From Muribaculaceae bacterium (GTDB taxonomy: Bacteria > Bacteroidota > Bacteroidia > Bacteroidales > Muribaculaceae), in NCBI GenBank assembly GCA_022509185.1, contig JAFLTS010000012.1, positions 1 through 64,000 of the forward strand: a stretch of 64,000 bases of DNA, written 5' to 3'. This document shows, one piece after another, positions 35,730 through 45,244 of this stretch. Under the pieces are notes generated by a model, which saw nothing but the letters and a program-made list of their open reading frames with translations, was not told the DNA's origin and searched no databases. The position numbers and the translations under genes are program-made. Every line of letters begins with the position of its first letter. Within the stretch, counting starts at the first letter, position 1.

Positions 35730-35737
35730 TAACTTTG
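35730..35737 (+). promoter_or_regulatory. -7 box (TAACTTTG) for parE-coaD
   Basis: A perfect TAnnTTTG match 30 bp before the parE ATG at 35768. Confidence 0.55.
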
Positions 35738-35767
35738 TAGAATTTAGAGGAAACCTATCGGTATTTT

Positions 35768-37768
35768 ATGCAAGAAAATAAGGATCTCTTTCAAATTAAT
35801 AATTCCCAAAATATATCAGAGGAGGCTGTTGCAAACCAAAAAGCTGCATCCCTTTCATCATATAATGAGGATTCCATTCAACATTTGGAATGGAACGAAC
35901 ATATTCGTCGCAGATCCGGAATGTATATCGGACGCCTTGGCGACGGAAGCCATGCAGAAGATGGAATATACGTTCTTCTCAAGGAAGTTATCGACAATAG
36001 TATTGACGAATTCAATATGGGAGCCGGTACACGTATTGATATCTCCATGGATGATGAAGGCGTGATTTCTGTGCGCGATTTCGGGCGCGGCATTCCTTTG
36101 GGTAAAGTGAAAGAAGTGGCTTCCGAAATAAATACCGGAGGAAAATTTGACGATAAAAATTTCAAAAAATCCGTCGGACTTAACGGCGTCGGATTAAAAG
36201 CCGTTAACGCGATGTCGGATTATTTCCATATTGAAAGTACTCGTGACGGTAAACAGGTGAGCGTAGATTTTGAAAAGGGAAACCTGATAAAACAAAGTCA
36301 GCCTCAGGATAGCAATGAACACAACGGTACTTTGGTTAGATTCAAACCTGATGCAACTCTTTTTAAAGATTTCTCTTTTAGGCCTGAATTTGTAGAGATG
36401 ATGGTCAACAACTACACTTATCTCAACACAGGACTTAAAATTTTTCTTAACGGAAGAAAATATGCATCCAAACACGGTTTGTTGGATCTTCTTAAAGAGA
36501 ATATGACAGCCGAACCTCTCTATCCTTTTATATGCCTTAAAGGAGAGGATATTGAAATTGTAATGACTCATACCGAACAATATGGAGAAGAATATTACTC
36601 TTTTGTAAACGGCCAGCACACAACTCAGGGAGGGACTCATCTCACTGCCTTCCGAGAACATGTGAGCAGGACCATTAAAGATTTTTCAAACAAAGGATTT
36701 GAATTTTCTGATATTAGGGCCGGCATGGTGGCAGCTGTGAGCGTTAAGGTGCAAGAGCCTATGTTCGATAGTCAGGCAAAGACACGTTTCAACGGAAAGG
36801 AAGTAGCTCCGGGAAGCACACTTACGATAAATAAATTTATAGGTGATTTTATAAAAAAGGAACTCGACGATTATCTGCACAAGCATCCCGAAGTGGCTGA
36901 TGCAATGCTCAAGAAGATTACTGCTACAGAGAAAGAAAGAAAATCTTTAGCCGGAGTGGCAAAACTGGCCCGGGAAAAGGCCAAGAAAGTAAGTCTTCAT
37001 AACCGTAAGTTAAGAGATTGCCGGATACATTACAACGATACCCTTAAAGCAGGTTCAAAAAATGAAGACAGAAGAGAGGAATCTTCAATTTTTATAACCG
37101 AGGGAGATTCGGCATCAGGCACTATCACAAAAGTGAGGAATGCAGAAACACAAGCAGTTTTCTCCTTGCGCGGAAAGCCTTTGAATTCTTATGGAATGAC
37201 TCAGGAAGTTGTATATAAAAATGACGAGTTCAATCTTTTGCAGGCAGCCCTTAACATAGAAGAAGGAATCGATGGTTTAAGATATAATAAAATTATAATC
37301 GCTACTGATGCCGATGTGGATGGTATGCATATCCGCCTTCTGGTGATTACTTTCTTCCTGATGTTTTTCCCTGATCTCATAAAGAAAGGACATGTATATA
37401 TCCTGCAGACACCACTTTTCCGGGTAAGAGATAAAAATGCGGTCAGAAGAGGCAAATCAGGCAAAGGAAAGAAAAAAACTTCAGAAGGGGAAAAAGACAC
37501 CTATTATTGTTACACTGATGAAGAAAGGGAAGCCGCTATAGCTAAGTTCGGTAACAATGCAGAGATTACCCGATTTAAGGGACTGGGAGAAATAAACGAT
37601 GTGGAGTTTGCGGAATTCATCGGACCTGAGATGAGGCTTGACCCTGTTAAACTCAAAAAAGATGATACCGTAGATAAGCTCCTGGAATTCTATATGGGGA
37701 AGAATACAATGGAACGTCAGAATTTCATAATTGACAACTTAGTAATAGAAGACGATTCAGAAATATGA
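35768..37768 (+). CDS. parE: DNA topoisomerase IV subunit B
   Basis: This 666-residue GHKL ATPase subunit shows [23 protein letters not shown] and [17 protein letters not shown] at the ATP site. The TOPRIM domain has [21 protein letters not shown] and [16 protein letters not shown], with the late motif [13 protein letters not shown] basic [11 protein letters not shown] loop interrupts the TOPRIM region. The length lacks the GyrB insertion, fitting ParE. An about 35-residue N-terminal extension precedes the fold. Its stop overlaps coaD by 4 bp. Confidence 0.95.
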   Translation: MQENKDLFQINNSQNISEEAVANQKAASLSSYNEDSIQHLEWNEHIRRRSGMYIGRLGDGSHAEDGIYVLLKEVIDNSIDEFNMGAGTRIDISMDDEGVISVRDFGRGIPLGKVKEVASEINTGGKFDDKNFKKSVGLNGVGLKAVNAMSDYFHIESTRDGKQVSVDFEKGNLIKQSQPQDSNEHNGTLVRFKPDATLFKDFSFRPEFVEMMVNNYTYLNTGLKIFLNGRKYASKHGLLDLLKENMTAEPLYPFICLKGEDIEIVMTHTEQYGEEYYSFVNGQHTTQGGTHLTAFREHVSRTIKDFSNKGFEFSDIRAGMVAAVSVKVQEPMFDSQAKTRFNGKEVAPGSTLTINKFIGDFIKKELDDYLHKHPEVADAMLKKITATEKERKSLAGVAKLAREKAKKVSLHNRKLRDCRIHYNDTLKAGSKNEDRREESSIFITEGDSASGTITKVRNAETQAVFSLRGKPLNSYGMTQEVVYKNDEFNLLQAALNIEEGIDGLRYNKIIIATDADVDGMHIRLLVITFFLMFFPDLIKKGHVYILQTPLFRVRDKNAVRRGKSGKGKKKTSEGEKDTYYCYTDEEREAAIAKFGNNAEITRFKGLGEINDVEFAEFIGPEMRLDPVKLKKDDTVDKLLEFYMGKNTMERQNFIIDNLVIEDDSEI

Positions 37769-38232
37769 CAGCATTCTACGCCGGAAGTTTCGATCCATTC
37801 ACTATCGGACATAAATCCATAGCCGACAGAGCATTGGAAATGTTTGACCATCTCATTATAGGCATAGGATATAATGAGCATAAAAAGGGTGAATGGAGTG
37901 TTGACCAAAGACTTAAGGCAATTACCGCCATTTATGAAACTGATTCAAGAGTGAAAGTTATCTCCTACATTGGTCTAACGGCTTTGAAAGCAAAAGAATT
38001 GGGAGCTCATATATTGGTTAGAGGTGTAAGAAATACACTTGACTTTGAAAAAGAGAAAGAACTGGCCGAGATAAACCATCGGGTTTTCAGCCTGTCTACT
38101 GTTATGATACCTTCTTTACCCGAATTTGCCTTTATAAGCAGTTCTATGGTTAGAGAATTAATGCATTTCGGCCAGGATGTGAAACCTTATATTGCCGGAG
38201 ATTTTCAATTAAATCCTAAACAAAGAAATTAA
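37765..38232 (+). CDS. coaD: Phosphopantetheine adenylyltransferase
   Basis: This 155-residue enzyme joins ATP and 4'-phosphopantetheine to make dephospho-Co[15 protein letters not shown] carries the (T/H)xGH nucleotide motif, [20 protein letters not shown] binds pantetheine, and [14 protein letters not shown] is the ISSTxVRE-like motif. The start overlaps parE by ATGA. The CtpA-type protease follows 2 bp later. Confidence 0.96.
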   Translation: MTAFYAGSFDPFTIGHKSIADRALEMFDHLIIGIGYNEHKKGEWSVDQRLKAITAIYETDSRVKVISYIGLTALKAKELGAHILVRGVRNTLDFEKEKELAEINHRVFSLSTVMIPSLPEFAFISSSMVRELMHFGQDVKPYIAGDFQLNPKQRN

Positions 38233-38234
38233 TA

Positions 38235-39845
38235 ATGAGAAAACTATTATTCCTGATAACATTATCAATAACTTGCCTCACTACCATAATGTGGGGAAAA
38301 CCTGATTTGTCTTTGTCTGAAAACAATAAACTTCGTCTTGCTGAAGCCGCCATATCACAATTATATGTAGACAGTGTGGACGAAACTAAGCTGGTGGAAG
38401 AGGCTATAGTAGCAATGTTGTCAAGTCTTGACCCACATTCCCAATACAGCAATGCAGAGGAAACAAAGGAATTAAACGAACCTCTTGCCGGAAATTTCAG
38501 CGGAATAGGCATCACATTTAATATGAATAACGATACTCTTTATGTGATACAGACAGTAGCCGGGGGTCCATCAGAACGGGTTGGAATTCTTGCCGGTGAC
38601 AGGATCATTTCTGTCAACGACACTTCCATAGCCGGTGTAAAAATGAAAAACACCGACATAATGAAAAGGCTTCGTGGGCCAAAAGGAACAAAGGTAGATG
38701 TAAAAGTGTTGAGAAGAGCACAAGCTGTATCAGATACTATCGATTTTCGAATTACACGAGCCGATATTCCCATTTATAGTGTAGATGCAGCCTATATGGT
38801 GGATGATAAAACCGGTTATATTCGCCTCAACCGTTTTGCAGCCGAAACGGCCGATGAGATGAGAGATGCCCTCAAGGATCTCAAAAAAAAGGGAATGGAC
38901 AGACTTATTCTTGATCTCACTGATAATGGAGGAGGATATCTTAACGCAGCCGTGGAAATTTTAGGTGAGTTCCTTCAGCCGGGACAGATGACCGTTTATA
39001 CTGAAGGACTTAATTCTCCAAGAACCGATAATTATGCTCGGCCTTCCGGACGGGAACCATTATTTGAAAATGGACGCCTGGTGGTAATGGCAAATCAATA
39101 CTCAGCATCAGCTTCAGAAATCACTTCAGGAGCCATTCAGGATTGGGACAGAGGATTGGTGGTGGGACGTAGAACTTTTGGGAAAGGCCTTGTGCAACGG
39201 CCAATTCCCTTGCCTGACGGTTCCATGATTCGTCTTACTGTTGCTCATTATTACACTCCCACCGGAAGAGATATTCAAAAGCCTTATGAAAAAGGAAATT
39301 CACAGGCTTATAGAAGCGATATAGTAGAAAGATTCAACAGCGGAGAATTAATGCATGCGGATTCTATTCGATACGTTGACTCACTCAAAGTGGAGACATT
39401 AAGGCTTCACCGTCCAATTTATGGAGGAGGAGGTATTTACCCCGATAAATTTGTAGCCTTAGACACTACTGAATTCACAAAATATTATCGTGATGTAACC
39501 GCCAAAGGATTAATCAATACTCTTGTGATAAAGTATGTAGACGATAACCGTAAGGAGATACAAAAACAATATAAGAATGGCGATAATTTTACTCGTGAAT
39601 TCAAAGTTACACCCGAAATGCTGAATTCACTTTTCGACATGGCCTCTAAAGAAGGTATTGAATTCAATGAAGAGGAAGCTGTAACAAGTACACCGCTTTT
39701 CAACATGATAATAAAAGGATTAATAGGAAGAGATGTCTTCGACAATTCTACTTATTATAAGGTATTTAATACACATGACCCAATTTTTGGGGAAGCCTAC
39801 CGGTTAATTAATTCTGAAGAATATGAATTGCTGTTGCCTCAATAG
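38235..39845 (+). CDS. Periplasmic C-terminal processing protease with PDZ domain (S41)
   Basis: This 536-residue CtpA/Prc-like enzyme has a signal peptide, then a helical N-region with AMLSSLDPHSQYSN. A PDZ domain follows (about 85-165, SGIGITFNMNNDTLYV, VGILAGDRIISVND). The S41 core shows DLTDNGGGYLNAA, NQYSASASEITSG (nucleophile Ser) and RTFGKGLVQ (general-base Lys). A C-terminal domain of about 150 residues is typical of Bacteroidales orthologues. It probably trims or degrades envelope proteins. Confidence 0.93.
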   Translation: MRKLLFLITLSITCLTTIMWGKPDLSLSENNKLRLAEAAISQLYVDSVDETKLVEEAIVAMLSSLDPHSQYSNAEETKELNEPLAGNFSGIGITFNMNNDTLYVIQTVAGGPSERVGILAGDRIISVNDTSIAGVKMKNTDIMKRLRGPKGTKVDVKVLRRAQAVSDTIDFRITRADIPIYSVDAAYMVDDKTGYIRLNRFAAETADEMRDALKDLKKKGMDRLILDLTDNGGGYLNAAVEILGEFLQPGQMTVYTEGLNSPRTDNYARPSGREPLFENGRLVVMANQYSASASEITSGAIQDWDRGLVVGRRTFGKGLVQRPIPLPDGSMIRLTVAHYYTPTGRDIQKPYEKGNSQAYRSDIVERFNSGELMHADSIRYVDSLKVETLRLHRPIYGGGGIYPDKFVALDTTEFTKYYRDVTAKGLINTLVIKYVDDNRKEIQKQYKNGDNFTREFKVTPEMLNSLFDMASKEGIEFNEEEAVTSTPLFNMIIKGLIGRDVFDNSTYYKVFNTHDPIFGEAYRLINSEEYELLLPQ

Positions 39846-39887
39846 CTCCTTAAGTTTTTTTGACATCAGCACAAAACCATCTTTATT

Positions 39888-41357
39888 ATGAAACATATCT
39901 TGCCATATTGCCTGCTTTTATTTTTAGCACCTGCAGCCATAGCACAGAACCCAATTGAGTTAACAGAGAATATGCAATGTGAGATTTGTGCTCCCGACCC
40001 CGTTGTAGTTGATTCTCTTATACTGTCTGATCCTGTGGCTTTATTCGATTCCATGCCACAACCGGAGGTGAACTATAATATTTTAAATCTTAGTTTCAGT
40101 CCTAAAGTTTTCGCAGGATACAGGAAAATCCATGGTGTGCCTGAATTTAGTAAACGTCAACCAAAATATCGCCTTTCTGTCACAACCTTGGTGGAAGAAC
40201 AGATAGGAGATTCAATTGCAATTGCTGAAATAACGGAAACTCTTACTCCAGACAGTATTTCGATGGTAGAATCAGAAAGTGTGACTCCATCTTTACCTAA
40301 TATCCAAACCTACGAAAGGCCTAAATGGTTTGAAGATGCCCTAAGGCTGGCAAGTGCTCAAAATGATATTATGTATGCCTACATGATAGCTAATCCCATG
40401 GCCATAGAGTATGCATATTGGGATCTTCCGGAACCCCCGGTATTGCTTATGGAAGATAGATCATTCCTCGCTTTTCTAAAAAAACAGGAAGTACCGGAAG
40501 TTGATCCTTCCGATGCCATTTTACCTGCTGTGGAGATCAAGAAAAAACATTGGCTACATACTGTAGGTGCACAACTTCAGTTCTCTCAGGCTTATGTGTC
40601 CCCTAACTGGTATCAGGGAGGCAATAACTATCTGTCTCTTCTATTTAACTTCAACTGGAATGTACAGCTAAATCAAGTATACCATCCTAATCTTTTGTTT
40701 CAAAGTGATCTCACCTATAAGATGGCTTTAAGTTCAAATCCGAAAGGATATATGCATCGTTATACAATTGCAGAAGACAATTTCCAGTATAATCTTAATG
40801 CCGGTGTGAAAGCTGTGAAAGACTGGTATTATTCTTTCAATCTTCTTTTTAAGACTCAATTGATGAATAATTATGAACAGGATTCTTATGTAAGAACCGC
40901 TTCTTTCCTTTCTCCCGGTGACATGAACCTGGGTCTCGGTATGTCATATAGCAGGCATAATAAAGTCAATACTTTCCAATACACTCTTACTATATCTCCT
41001 CTATCTTATAACCTGAAGACTTGTATCGACAGTAAAGTAGACCATGCCACCTATAACATTGCTCCTAATAAAAAATCAAAAAGTGAAATCGGTAGCAACA
41101 TAGAGTTCGACATGGCCTGGAATTTAACAGCCTATATTTCTTATAAAACCAGGATTTTCATGTTTACGGATTATAAATATTATCTGGGTGACTGGCAAAA
41201 CACTATTAATTTCGAGATCAATAAATTTCTCTCTACCCAGATATTTGTACATCTTAGATATGATGGTTCTACCGAAAGTTATGGGAAATGGAAAAAATTC
41301 ATGATGAGGGAGATTTTGAGCTTTGGTCTCTCTTATACTTTCTCCACTAAGCCTTGA
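39888..41357 (+). CDS. DUF3078 protein, probable outer-membrane barrel
   Basis: This 489-residue protein has a signal peptide (HILPYCLLLFLAPAAIAQ), a variable N-terminal third, then LQFSQAYVSPNWYQGGNNYL, the DUF3078 hallmark. Alternating aromatic/polar strands (FNWNVQLNQ, MNLGLGMSYSRHNK, MFTDYKYYLGDW) follow and it ends in an aromatic beta-signal-like strand (GLSYTFSTKP). It is probably an outer-membrane protein. It follows the protease by 42 bp and begins a run of exported-protein genes leading to the HU pair. Confidence 0.8.
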   Translation: MKHILPYCLLLFLAPAAIAQNPIELTENMQCEICAPDPVVVDSLILSDPVALFDSMPQPEVNYNILNLSFSPKVFAGYRKIHGVPEFSKRQPKYRLSVTTLVEEQIGDSIAIAEITETLTPDSISMVESESVTPSLPNIQTYERPKWFEDALRLASAQNDIMYAYMIANPMAIEYAYWDLPEPPVLLMEDRSFLAFLKKQEVPEVDPSDAILPAVEIKKKHWLHTVGAQLQFSQAYVSPNWYQGGNNYLSLLFNFNWNVQLNQVYHPNLLFQSDLTYKMALSSNPKGYMHRYTIAEDNFQYNLNAGVKAVKDWYYSFNLLFKTQLMNNYEQDSYVRTASFLSPGDMNLGLGMSYSRHNKVNTFQYTLTISPLSYNLKTCIDSKVDHATYNIAPNKKSKSEIGSNIEFDMAWNLTAYISYKTRIFMFTDYKYYLGDWQNTINFEINKFLSTQIFVHLRYDGSTESYGKWKKFMMREILSFGLSYTFSTKP

Positions 41358-41364
41358 TGATTTA

Positions 41365-41979
41365 ATGAAAGGCATAAAGCGAGGAGCGCAAATAACGTCT
41401 TTATTATTATTTTCAACAATAACAGGGATGGCGGAAACCATCCCCATTCGCGCATATGATATAGACATGGCCAAGGAGATTTGCTCTGAACTTCCGCTTG
41501 AAAGTATCGAAGGCATATGGCTTTATCCGGAGGATAAAGTTACCGTACTAATCCTTCAGAATCCGGGCAGCGATGTAAATGGTTCTCCATATTATGATAT
41601 CTCGGTAGTGTCAACTTCCGATGCAAATCTAAATCCCGGAGATCTAATAGGGAATCTACAGGCCACTGCCGACATGAATGTATATCGATTTGAATTGTTT
41701 ACAGAGAAAAAAAATGATTACCTATTAAAACCAAAATCATGCCTTGCCACTTTATCAAAAGATGGTGAAACATTTCTTATTAAAAAACAGAAGTCTCCTT
41801 TCAAAGGCAGATTAAACTTAAATTTTAACCGCCTTCTCCCGGGATTTTGGAAAATAATAAGCACCGGCCTATCTACTTCAGGCAACAATATGGCCATAGA
41901 GCCACCGGTAGGTATGATCAAGGTTTTCCCTTCTTATGATGGCAACGGATCTTCCAGAAGAAAGATAAGATATCTTTAA
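41365..41979 (+). CDS. Exported protein, function unknown
   Basis: This 204-residue protein starts at ATG 41365 (MKGIKRGAQITSLLLFSTIT), which gives a signal peptide cut near MAE; the frame extends upstream into the DUF3078 gene but without a good start. The mature part (SIEGIWLYPEDKVTVLI, YDISVVSTSDANLNPGDLIG) is beta-rich and resembles small secreted Bacteroidales proteins. It lies 7 bp after the DUF3078 stop and 10 bp before the next gene. No catalytic motif is visible. Confidence 0.72.
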   Translation: MKGIKRGAQITSLLLFSTITGMAETIPIRAYDIDMAKEICSELPLESIEGIWLYPEDKVTVLILQNPGSDVNGSPYYDISVVSTSDANLNPGDLIGNLQATADMNVYRFELFTEKKNDYLLKPKSCLATLSKDGETFLIKKQKSPFKGRLNLNFNRLLPGFWKIISTGLSTSGNNMAIEPPVGMIKVFPSYDGNGSSRRKIRYL

Positions 41980-41989
41980 TTAGAAGATT

Positions 41990-42517
41990 ATGAAATTTGT
42001 ACGGTTTTTAATTACATTTCTGTTCCTGGGGATTCTTCTTTTTGAGTTTCCTTTGGAAGCTAAAAAAATAAAAAATACTTTAAGAGTTGAGAAAGAAGAA
42101 AAATATGTAATCAAAAGCTCTGAATATAAAGGGCACAAGATAAATCTTAACGACTCGGTTTTGGGGACTCTTTATGATAAAGAGTTGTTAAGCGAACTGA
42201 GGAAAGTGGTTTTCACAGGATATGAGAAAGAACCTAATTCAAAATGGGAGTCTTTTTTAATAGTTAATCCTTCAGAAAGACTTATCACGGGATTCGAGAT
42301 TAAAATTGATTATCTGGATATGAACAACAGGATGCTACATTCACGGAATATTCGGGAATCTTGCTATGTGCCTAAAGGAGAAACAAGGAAAATAGACATT
42401 ACAAGCTGGGATACACAACATACTTATTATTATTACCTTGGCAATGAACCCAGGAAAGTTGCGACTCCTTTTAAAGTGGCTTTTCACCCTGTTATTATTT
42501 GGATTGAAGAAGAATAG
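41990..42517 (+). CDS. Exported protein, function unknown
   Basis: This 175-residue protein has a signal peptide (FVRFLITFLFLGILLFEFPL) and a basic, beta-rich body with an immunoglobulin-like feel (ESFLIVNPSERLITGFEIKI, YVPKGETRKIDITSW). It has no recognised motif. It is encoded 10 bp after the preceding exported protein. The HU gene after it has its own promoter box. Confidence 0.72.
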   Translation: MKFVRFLITFLFLGILLFEFPLEAKKIKNTLRVEKEEKYVIKSSEYKGHKINLNDSVLGTLYDKELLSELRKVVFTGYEKEPNSKWESFLIVNPSERLITGFEIKIDYLDMNNRMLHSRNIRESCYVPKGETRKIDITSWDTQHTYYYYLGNEPRKVATPFKVAFHPVIIWIEEE

Positions 42518-42528
42518 TATTTTTTTCT

Positions 42529-42536
42529 TACATTTG
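42529..42536 (+). promoter_or_regulatory. -7 box (TACATTTG) for the HU genes
   Basis: A perfect TAnnTTTG match. Transcription from about 42543 makes the in-frame ATG at 42544 leaderless, favouring ATG 42556 as the HU start. Confidence 0.55.
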
Positions 42537-42555
42537 TAGATAAATGTATTATACC

Positions 42556-42837
42556 ATGGATAGTAAGAAATTTATAGAGGAACTCTCATCTCGACTAGAT
42601 ATCTCCCAGGCTTCCGTGACTTCCATGATAGATCTTATGGTGAATGAAATTGGCTCTGTTGCAGCAAATATGGACAGCGTGGTGATTCCGGGTTTCGGCA
42701 CTTTTGAACCCCGTTTACGACAGGAACGTCTGGCAGTTCATCCTGCTTCCGGTAAAAAACTACTTGTTCCTCCAAGAATAAATCTCTATTTTAAGCAAAG
42801 CCCTGTCTTAAAGCAAAAAATTAATAATGGAAAATAA
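42556..42837 (+). CDS. HU/IHF-family DNA-binding protein
   Basis: This 93-residue protein starts MDSKKFIEELSSRLDIS and shows the HU core IPGFGTFEPRLRQER, then a beta-arm with the intercalating proline (AVHPASGKK) and YFKQSPVLKQKI. It is a DNA-bending nucleoid protein acting as a dimer. An ATG four codons upstream is unlikely given the promoter position. It overlaps the next gene, another HU-domain protein, by 11 bp, so the two could be made together and even heterodimerise. Confidence 0.9.
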   Translation: MDSKKFIEELSSRLDISQASVTSMIDLMVNEIGSVAANMDSVVIPGFGTFEPRLRQERLAVHPASGKKLLVPPRINLYFKQSPVLKQKINNGK

Positions 42838-43906
42838 AGTCACCTTAAGTCTTTTATCGTCCTCACTATCGAAAAACTCTGATAAATCAAAAAAAGCTTG
42901 TGAAGAATTTCTCAGGGAGTTTTTCAAATTAGCTGCCGAAGTGTTGGAGGAAGGAGAAATCTTGAAAATTAAAGGTTTCGGCACATTTAAGATATCGGAA
43001 ATTGAGAGTCGTGAAAGTGTGAGTATTTCTACAGGAGAAAGACACGAGCTTAAGGGATATAAAAGGGTTTCTTTCACTCCTTCTAAAGAATTAGCTTCCA
43101 TAATAAACGCTCCTTTCGAAGATTTTGAAACCATGGAAATTGAAGAAGAAATGCCGGAAGATATTTTAAAAGCCGAATTTATCCCTGAAGCTTCTGAAGA
43201 TGACAATATTTCCAATGAAAATAGTGTTAGTGAATATCGCCTTGAAGAAGGATCTGAAGAAGAAGGTAAGGATGACCTAATTACTTATGAGGCTTATGCC
43301 GATATAGAAGTTAAGGATCAATCCGAAAACAAAAAAGAAAAAGAAAGTGAAGAGAAAGAGAATGAAACACCTCAAGATAATCACTTTAAAAAAGAAGAAA
43401 TAGTCAGTTCACTTCCTATAGAGATTAAACCCCAGTATCCTGAAATTCCCAGGGAGAGCAGGTTTAAATCTGGTTTTTTATATGGAGCAATTTGCTCTCT
43501 TCTTGTGTGCGTGGTAATTTTCATGTTAGGATGTTTCTTCGACTGGTGGCCCGTGAATTTTGGGAAGTCGGGAAAATTAGCTCAGGAAGTGGAATTGGTT
43601 AATGAAGAACCCCTACCGGTTGCACCCGATGAAGAACCTGCTTTGATGGTTGAAGAACCTGTGTATGATACTGTATCTACCACAAGATATTTAACTACCA
43701 TCGCAAGAGAGCACTATGGTAATTTCAATTTTTGGCCTTATATCTACCTGGAAAATGAAAGTATATTAGGACATCCTGACAGAATCACTCCGGGAACCAA
43801 GGTTATAGTTCCTCCTTTATCAAAATATGGTGTGAATCCAGAAGATGCCGAAGATATTGCAAGGGCAAAACAAAAAGGCCTGGAAATTTACGCACGTTTT
43901 AAATAA
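42827..43906 (+). CDS. Membrane-spanning HU-domain protein with periplasmic LysM domain
   Basis: This 359-residue protein has an HU/IHF fold at residues 1-95 (ILKIKGFGTFKISEIE, VSFTPSKELASIIN), but the arm (ESVSISTGER) lacks the intercalating proline. Residues 100-210 are a very acidic, disordered linker. One membrane helix spans about 216-238 (FLYGAICSLLVCVVIFMLGC), preceded by basic residues (RESRFK), giving N-in topology. A LysM-like domain follows at about 285-332 (TRYLTTIAREHYGNF, ITPGTKVIVPPL). The layout would tie DNA to the cell wall. It is translationally coupled to the plain HU gene. Confidence 0.88.
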   Translation: MENKVTLSLLSSSLSKNSDKSKKACEEFLREFFKLAAEVLEEGEILKIKGFGTFKISEIESRESVSISTGERHELKGYKRVSFTPSKELASIINAPFEDFETMEIEEEMPEDILKAEFIPEASEDDNISNENSVSEYRLEEGSEEEGKDDLITYEAYADIEVKDQSENKKEKESEEKENETPQDNHFKKEEIVSSLPIEIKPQYPEIPRESRFKSGFLYGAICSLLVCVVIFMLGCFFDWWPVNFGKSGKLAQEVELVNEEPLPVAPDEEPALMVEEPVYDTVSTTRYLTTIAREHYGNFNFWPYIYLENESILGHPDRITPGTKVIVPPLSKYGVNPEDAEDIARAKQKGLEIYARFK

Positions 43907-45199
43907 TTATCGAAATTCCGAAAGAAGACTTTCCATTTTCTTCGCAATTTTTTCAGTAGCAAGATTTCCTATGCTTCCAAGATGAGTATGATGGATATTG
44001 CGGGTTGGCTTATATTCTCCCCTCTGCACTTCCATGCCTATTTTCTTGTATGCATCCCGGAAAGGAACTCCATTAAGGGCAAGTTTATTCACATCTTCAA
44101 CCGTGAATACGTAATCGTATAGCTTATCCTCTAATATATCAGATTTCACTCTGATATGTTGTAACATAAAATCGGCCATATTAAGACATTCAACAATTTC
44201 GTCGGTGGCCGGAAACAAAATATCTTTTAAAAGTTGAAGATCTCTATTATATCCCAAAGGAAGATTCGCAGTGAGAAGAGCCACTTCATTGGGTATAGAT
44301 TGTAGACGATTACATTTCCCCCTCATAATTTCAAATACATCTGGATTTTTCTTATGGGGCATTATACTTGAACCCGTGGTGAATTCATCCGGGAAAGAAA
44401 TGAATCCGAAGTTACCGCTCATCCATAAGCAAATATCCATTGCTAAATGCCCTAAAGTAGAAGCAATGGCAGCAACTGCGGCCGCCACGGCCTTCTCTGT
44501 TTTTCCTCTGCTCATTTGAGCCGCTACCACATTATAATGAGGAGCATCAAATTTGAGAAGCTTTGTAGTCATTTCCCGGTCAAGCGGAAAAGAAGAACCA
44601 TATCCTGCTGCAGAACCTAAAGGATTTTGGTTGGTTATTCGATAAGCTGCCAAAAGCATGTACATGTCATCTGTTAAGGATTCAGCATATGCACCGAACC
44701 AAAGTCCGAATGATGATGGCATTGCTATCTGAAGATGAGTGTAGCCCGGCATCAGCTTATCCTTATGCTCTTCTGAAAGAAGTTGTAGTCTTGAAAACAA
44801 ATCACCACATGCTTGGGCTATCCTTTTTAATTCATCCCTAAAAAACAACTTAAGGTCAACCAACACCTGGTCGTTTCGAGAACGTCCGGAATGTATTTTT
44901 TTACCAATATCTCCTAACCTTCCGGTGAGGAGAAACTCTATCTGGGAATGTATATCTTCTACTCCTTCTTCTATTCTAAAATCACCTTTTTCTATTTCTT
45001 CTTTGATTTCATTCAATGCAGGCTCTAAAATATCGAGTTCCTTCTTAGACAGTAAACCAATTCTCTCCAACATTTTGATGTGGGCCAGAGAACCCTCTAC
45101 GTCATATTTAGCCAAACGAAGGTCAAGATTTCGGTCATTACCCACGGTAAATTTCTCTATTAATTGATCAGGTTCAAATCCTTTATTCCAGAGTTGCAT
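43907..45199 (-). CDS. argH: Argininosuccinate lyase
   Basis: This 430-residue fumarase-superfamily enzyme makes arginine and fumarate. Its signature loop is GSSIMPHKKNPDVFE. EDIHSQIEFLLTGRLG and PGYTHLQIAMPSSFG are further conserved segments, with SGRSRNDQV near residue 105. It is the last gene of the leftward argB-argE-argH block, 45 bp after argE. The stop abuts the convergent HU-LysM stop with no terminator between. Confidence 0.96.
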   Translation of the reverse strand: MQLWNKGFEPDQLIEKFTVGNDRNLDLRLAKYDVEGSLAHIKMLERIGLLSKKELDILEPALNEIKEEIEKGDFRIEEGVEDIHSQIEFLLTGRLGDIGKKIHSGRSRNDQVLVDLKLFFRDELKRIAQACGDLFSRLQLLSEEHKDKLMPGYTHLQIAMPSSFGLWFGAYAESLTDDMYMLLAAYRITNQNPLGSAAGYGSSFPLDREMTTKLLKFDAPHYNVVAAQMSRGKTEKAVAAAVAAIASTLGHLAMDICLWMSGNFGFISFPDEFTTGSSIMPHKKNPDVFEIMRGKCNRLQSIPNEVALLTANLPLGYNRDLQLLKDILFPATDEIVECLNMADFMLQHIRVKSDILEDKLYDYVFTVEDVNKLALNGVPFRDAYKKIGMEVQRGEYKPTRNIHHTHLGSIGNLATEKIAKKMESLLSEFR

Positions 45200-45244
45200 A
45201 TTGAGTGTGTTATTTTATATTAATAATTTGCCAGCCTAAAGCTA

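Noticed and set aside
36194..36661. A 155-codon antisense frame within parE
   Set aside because: The sense strand encodes conserved ParE sequence throughout; the antisense product is Cys/Phe-rich and matches nothing. The similar long antisense frame at 48834-49343 in argG was rejected for the same reason.
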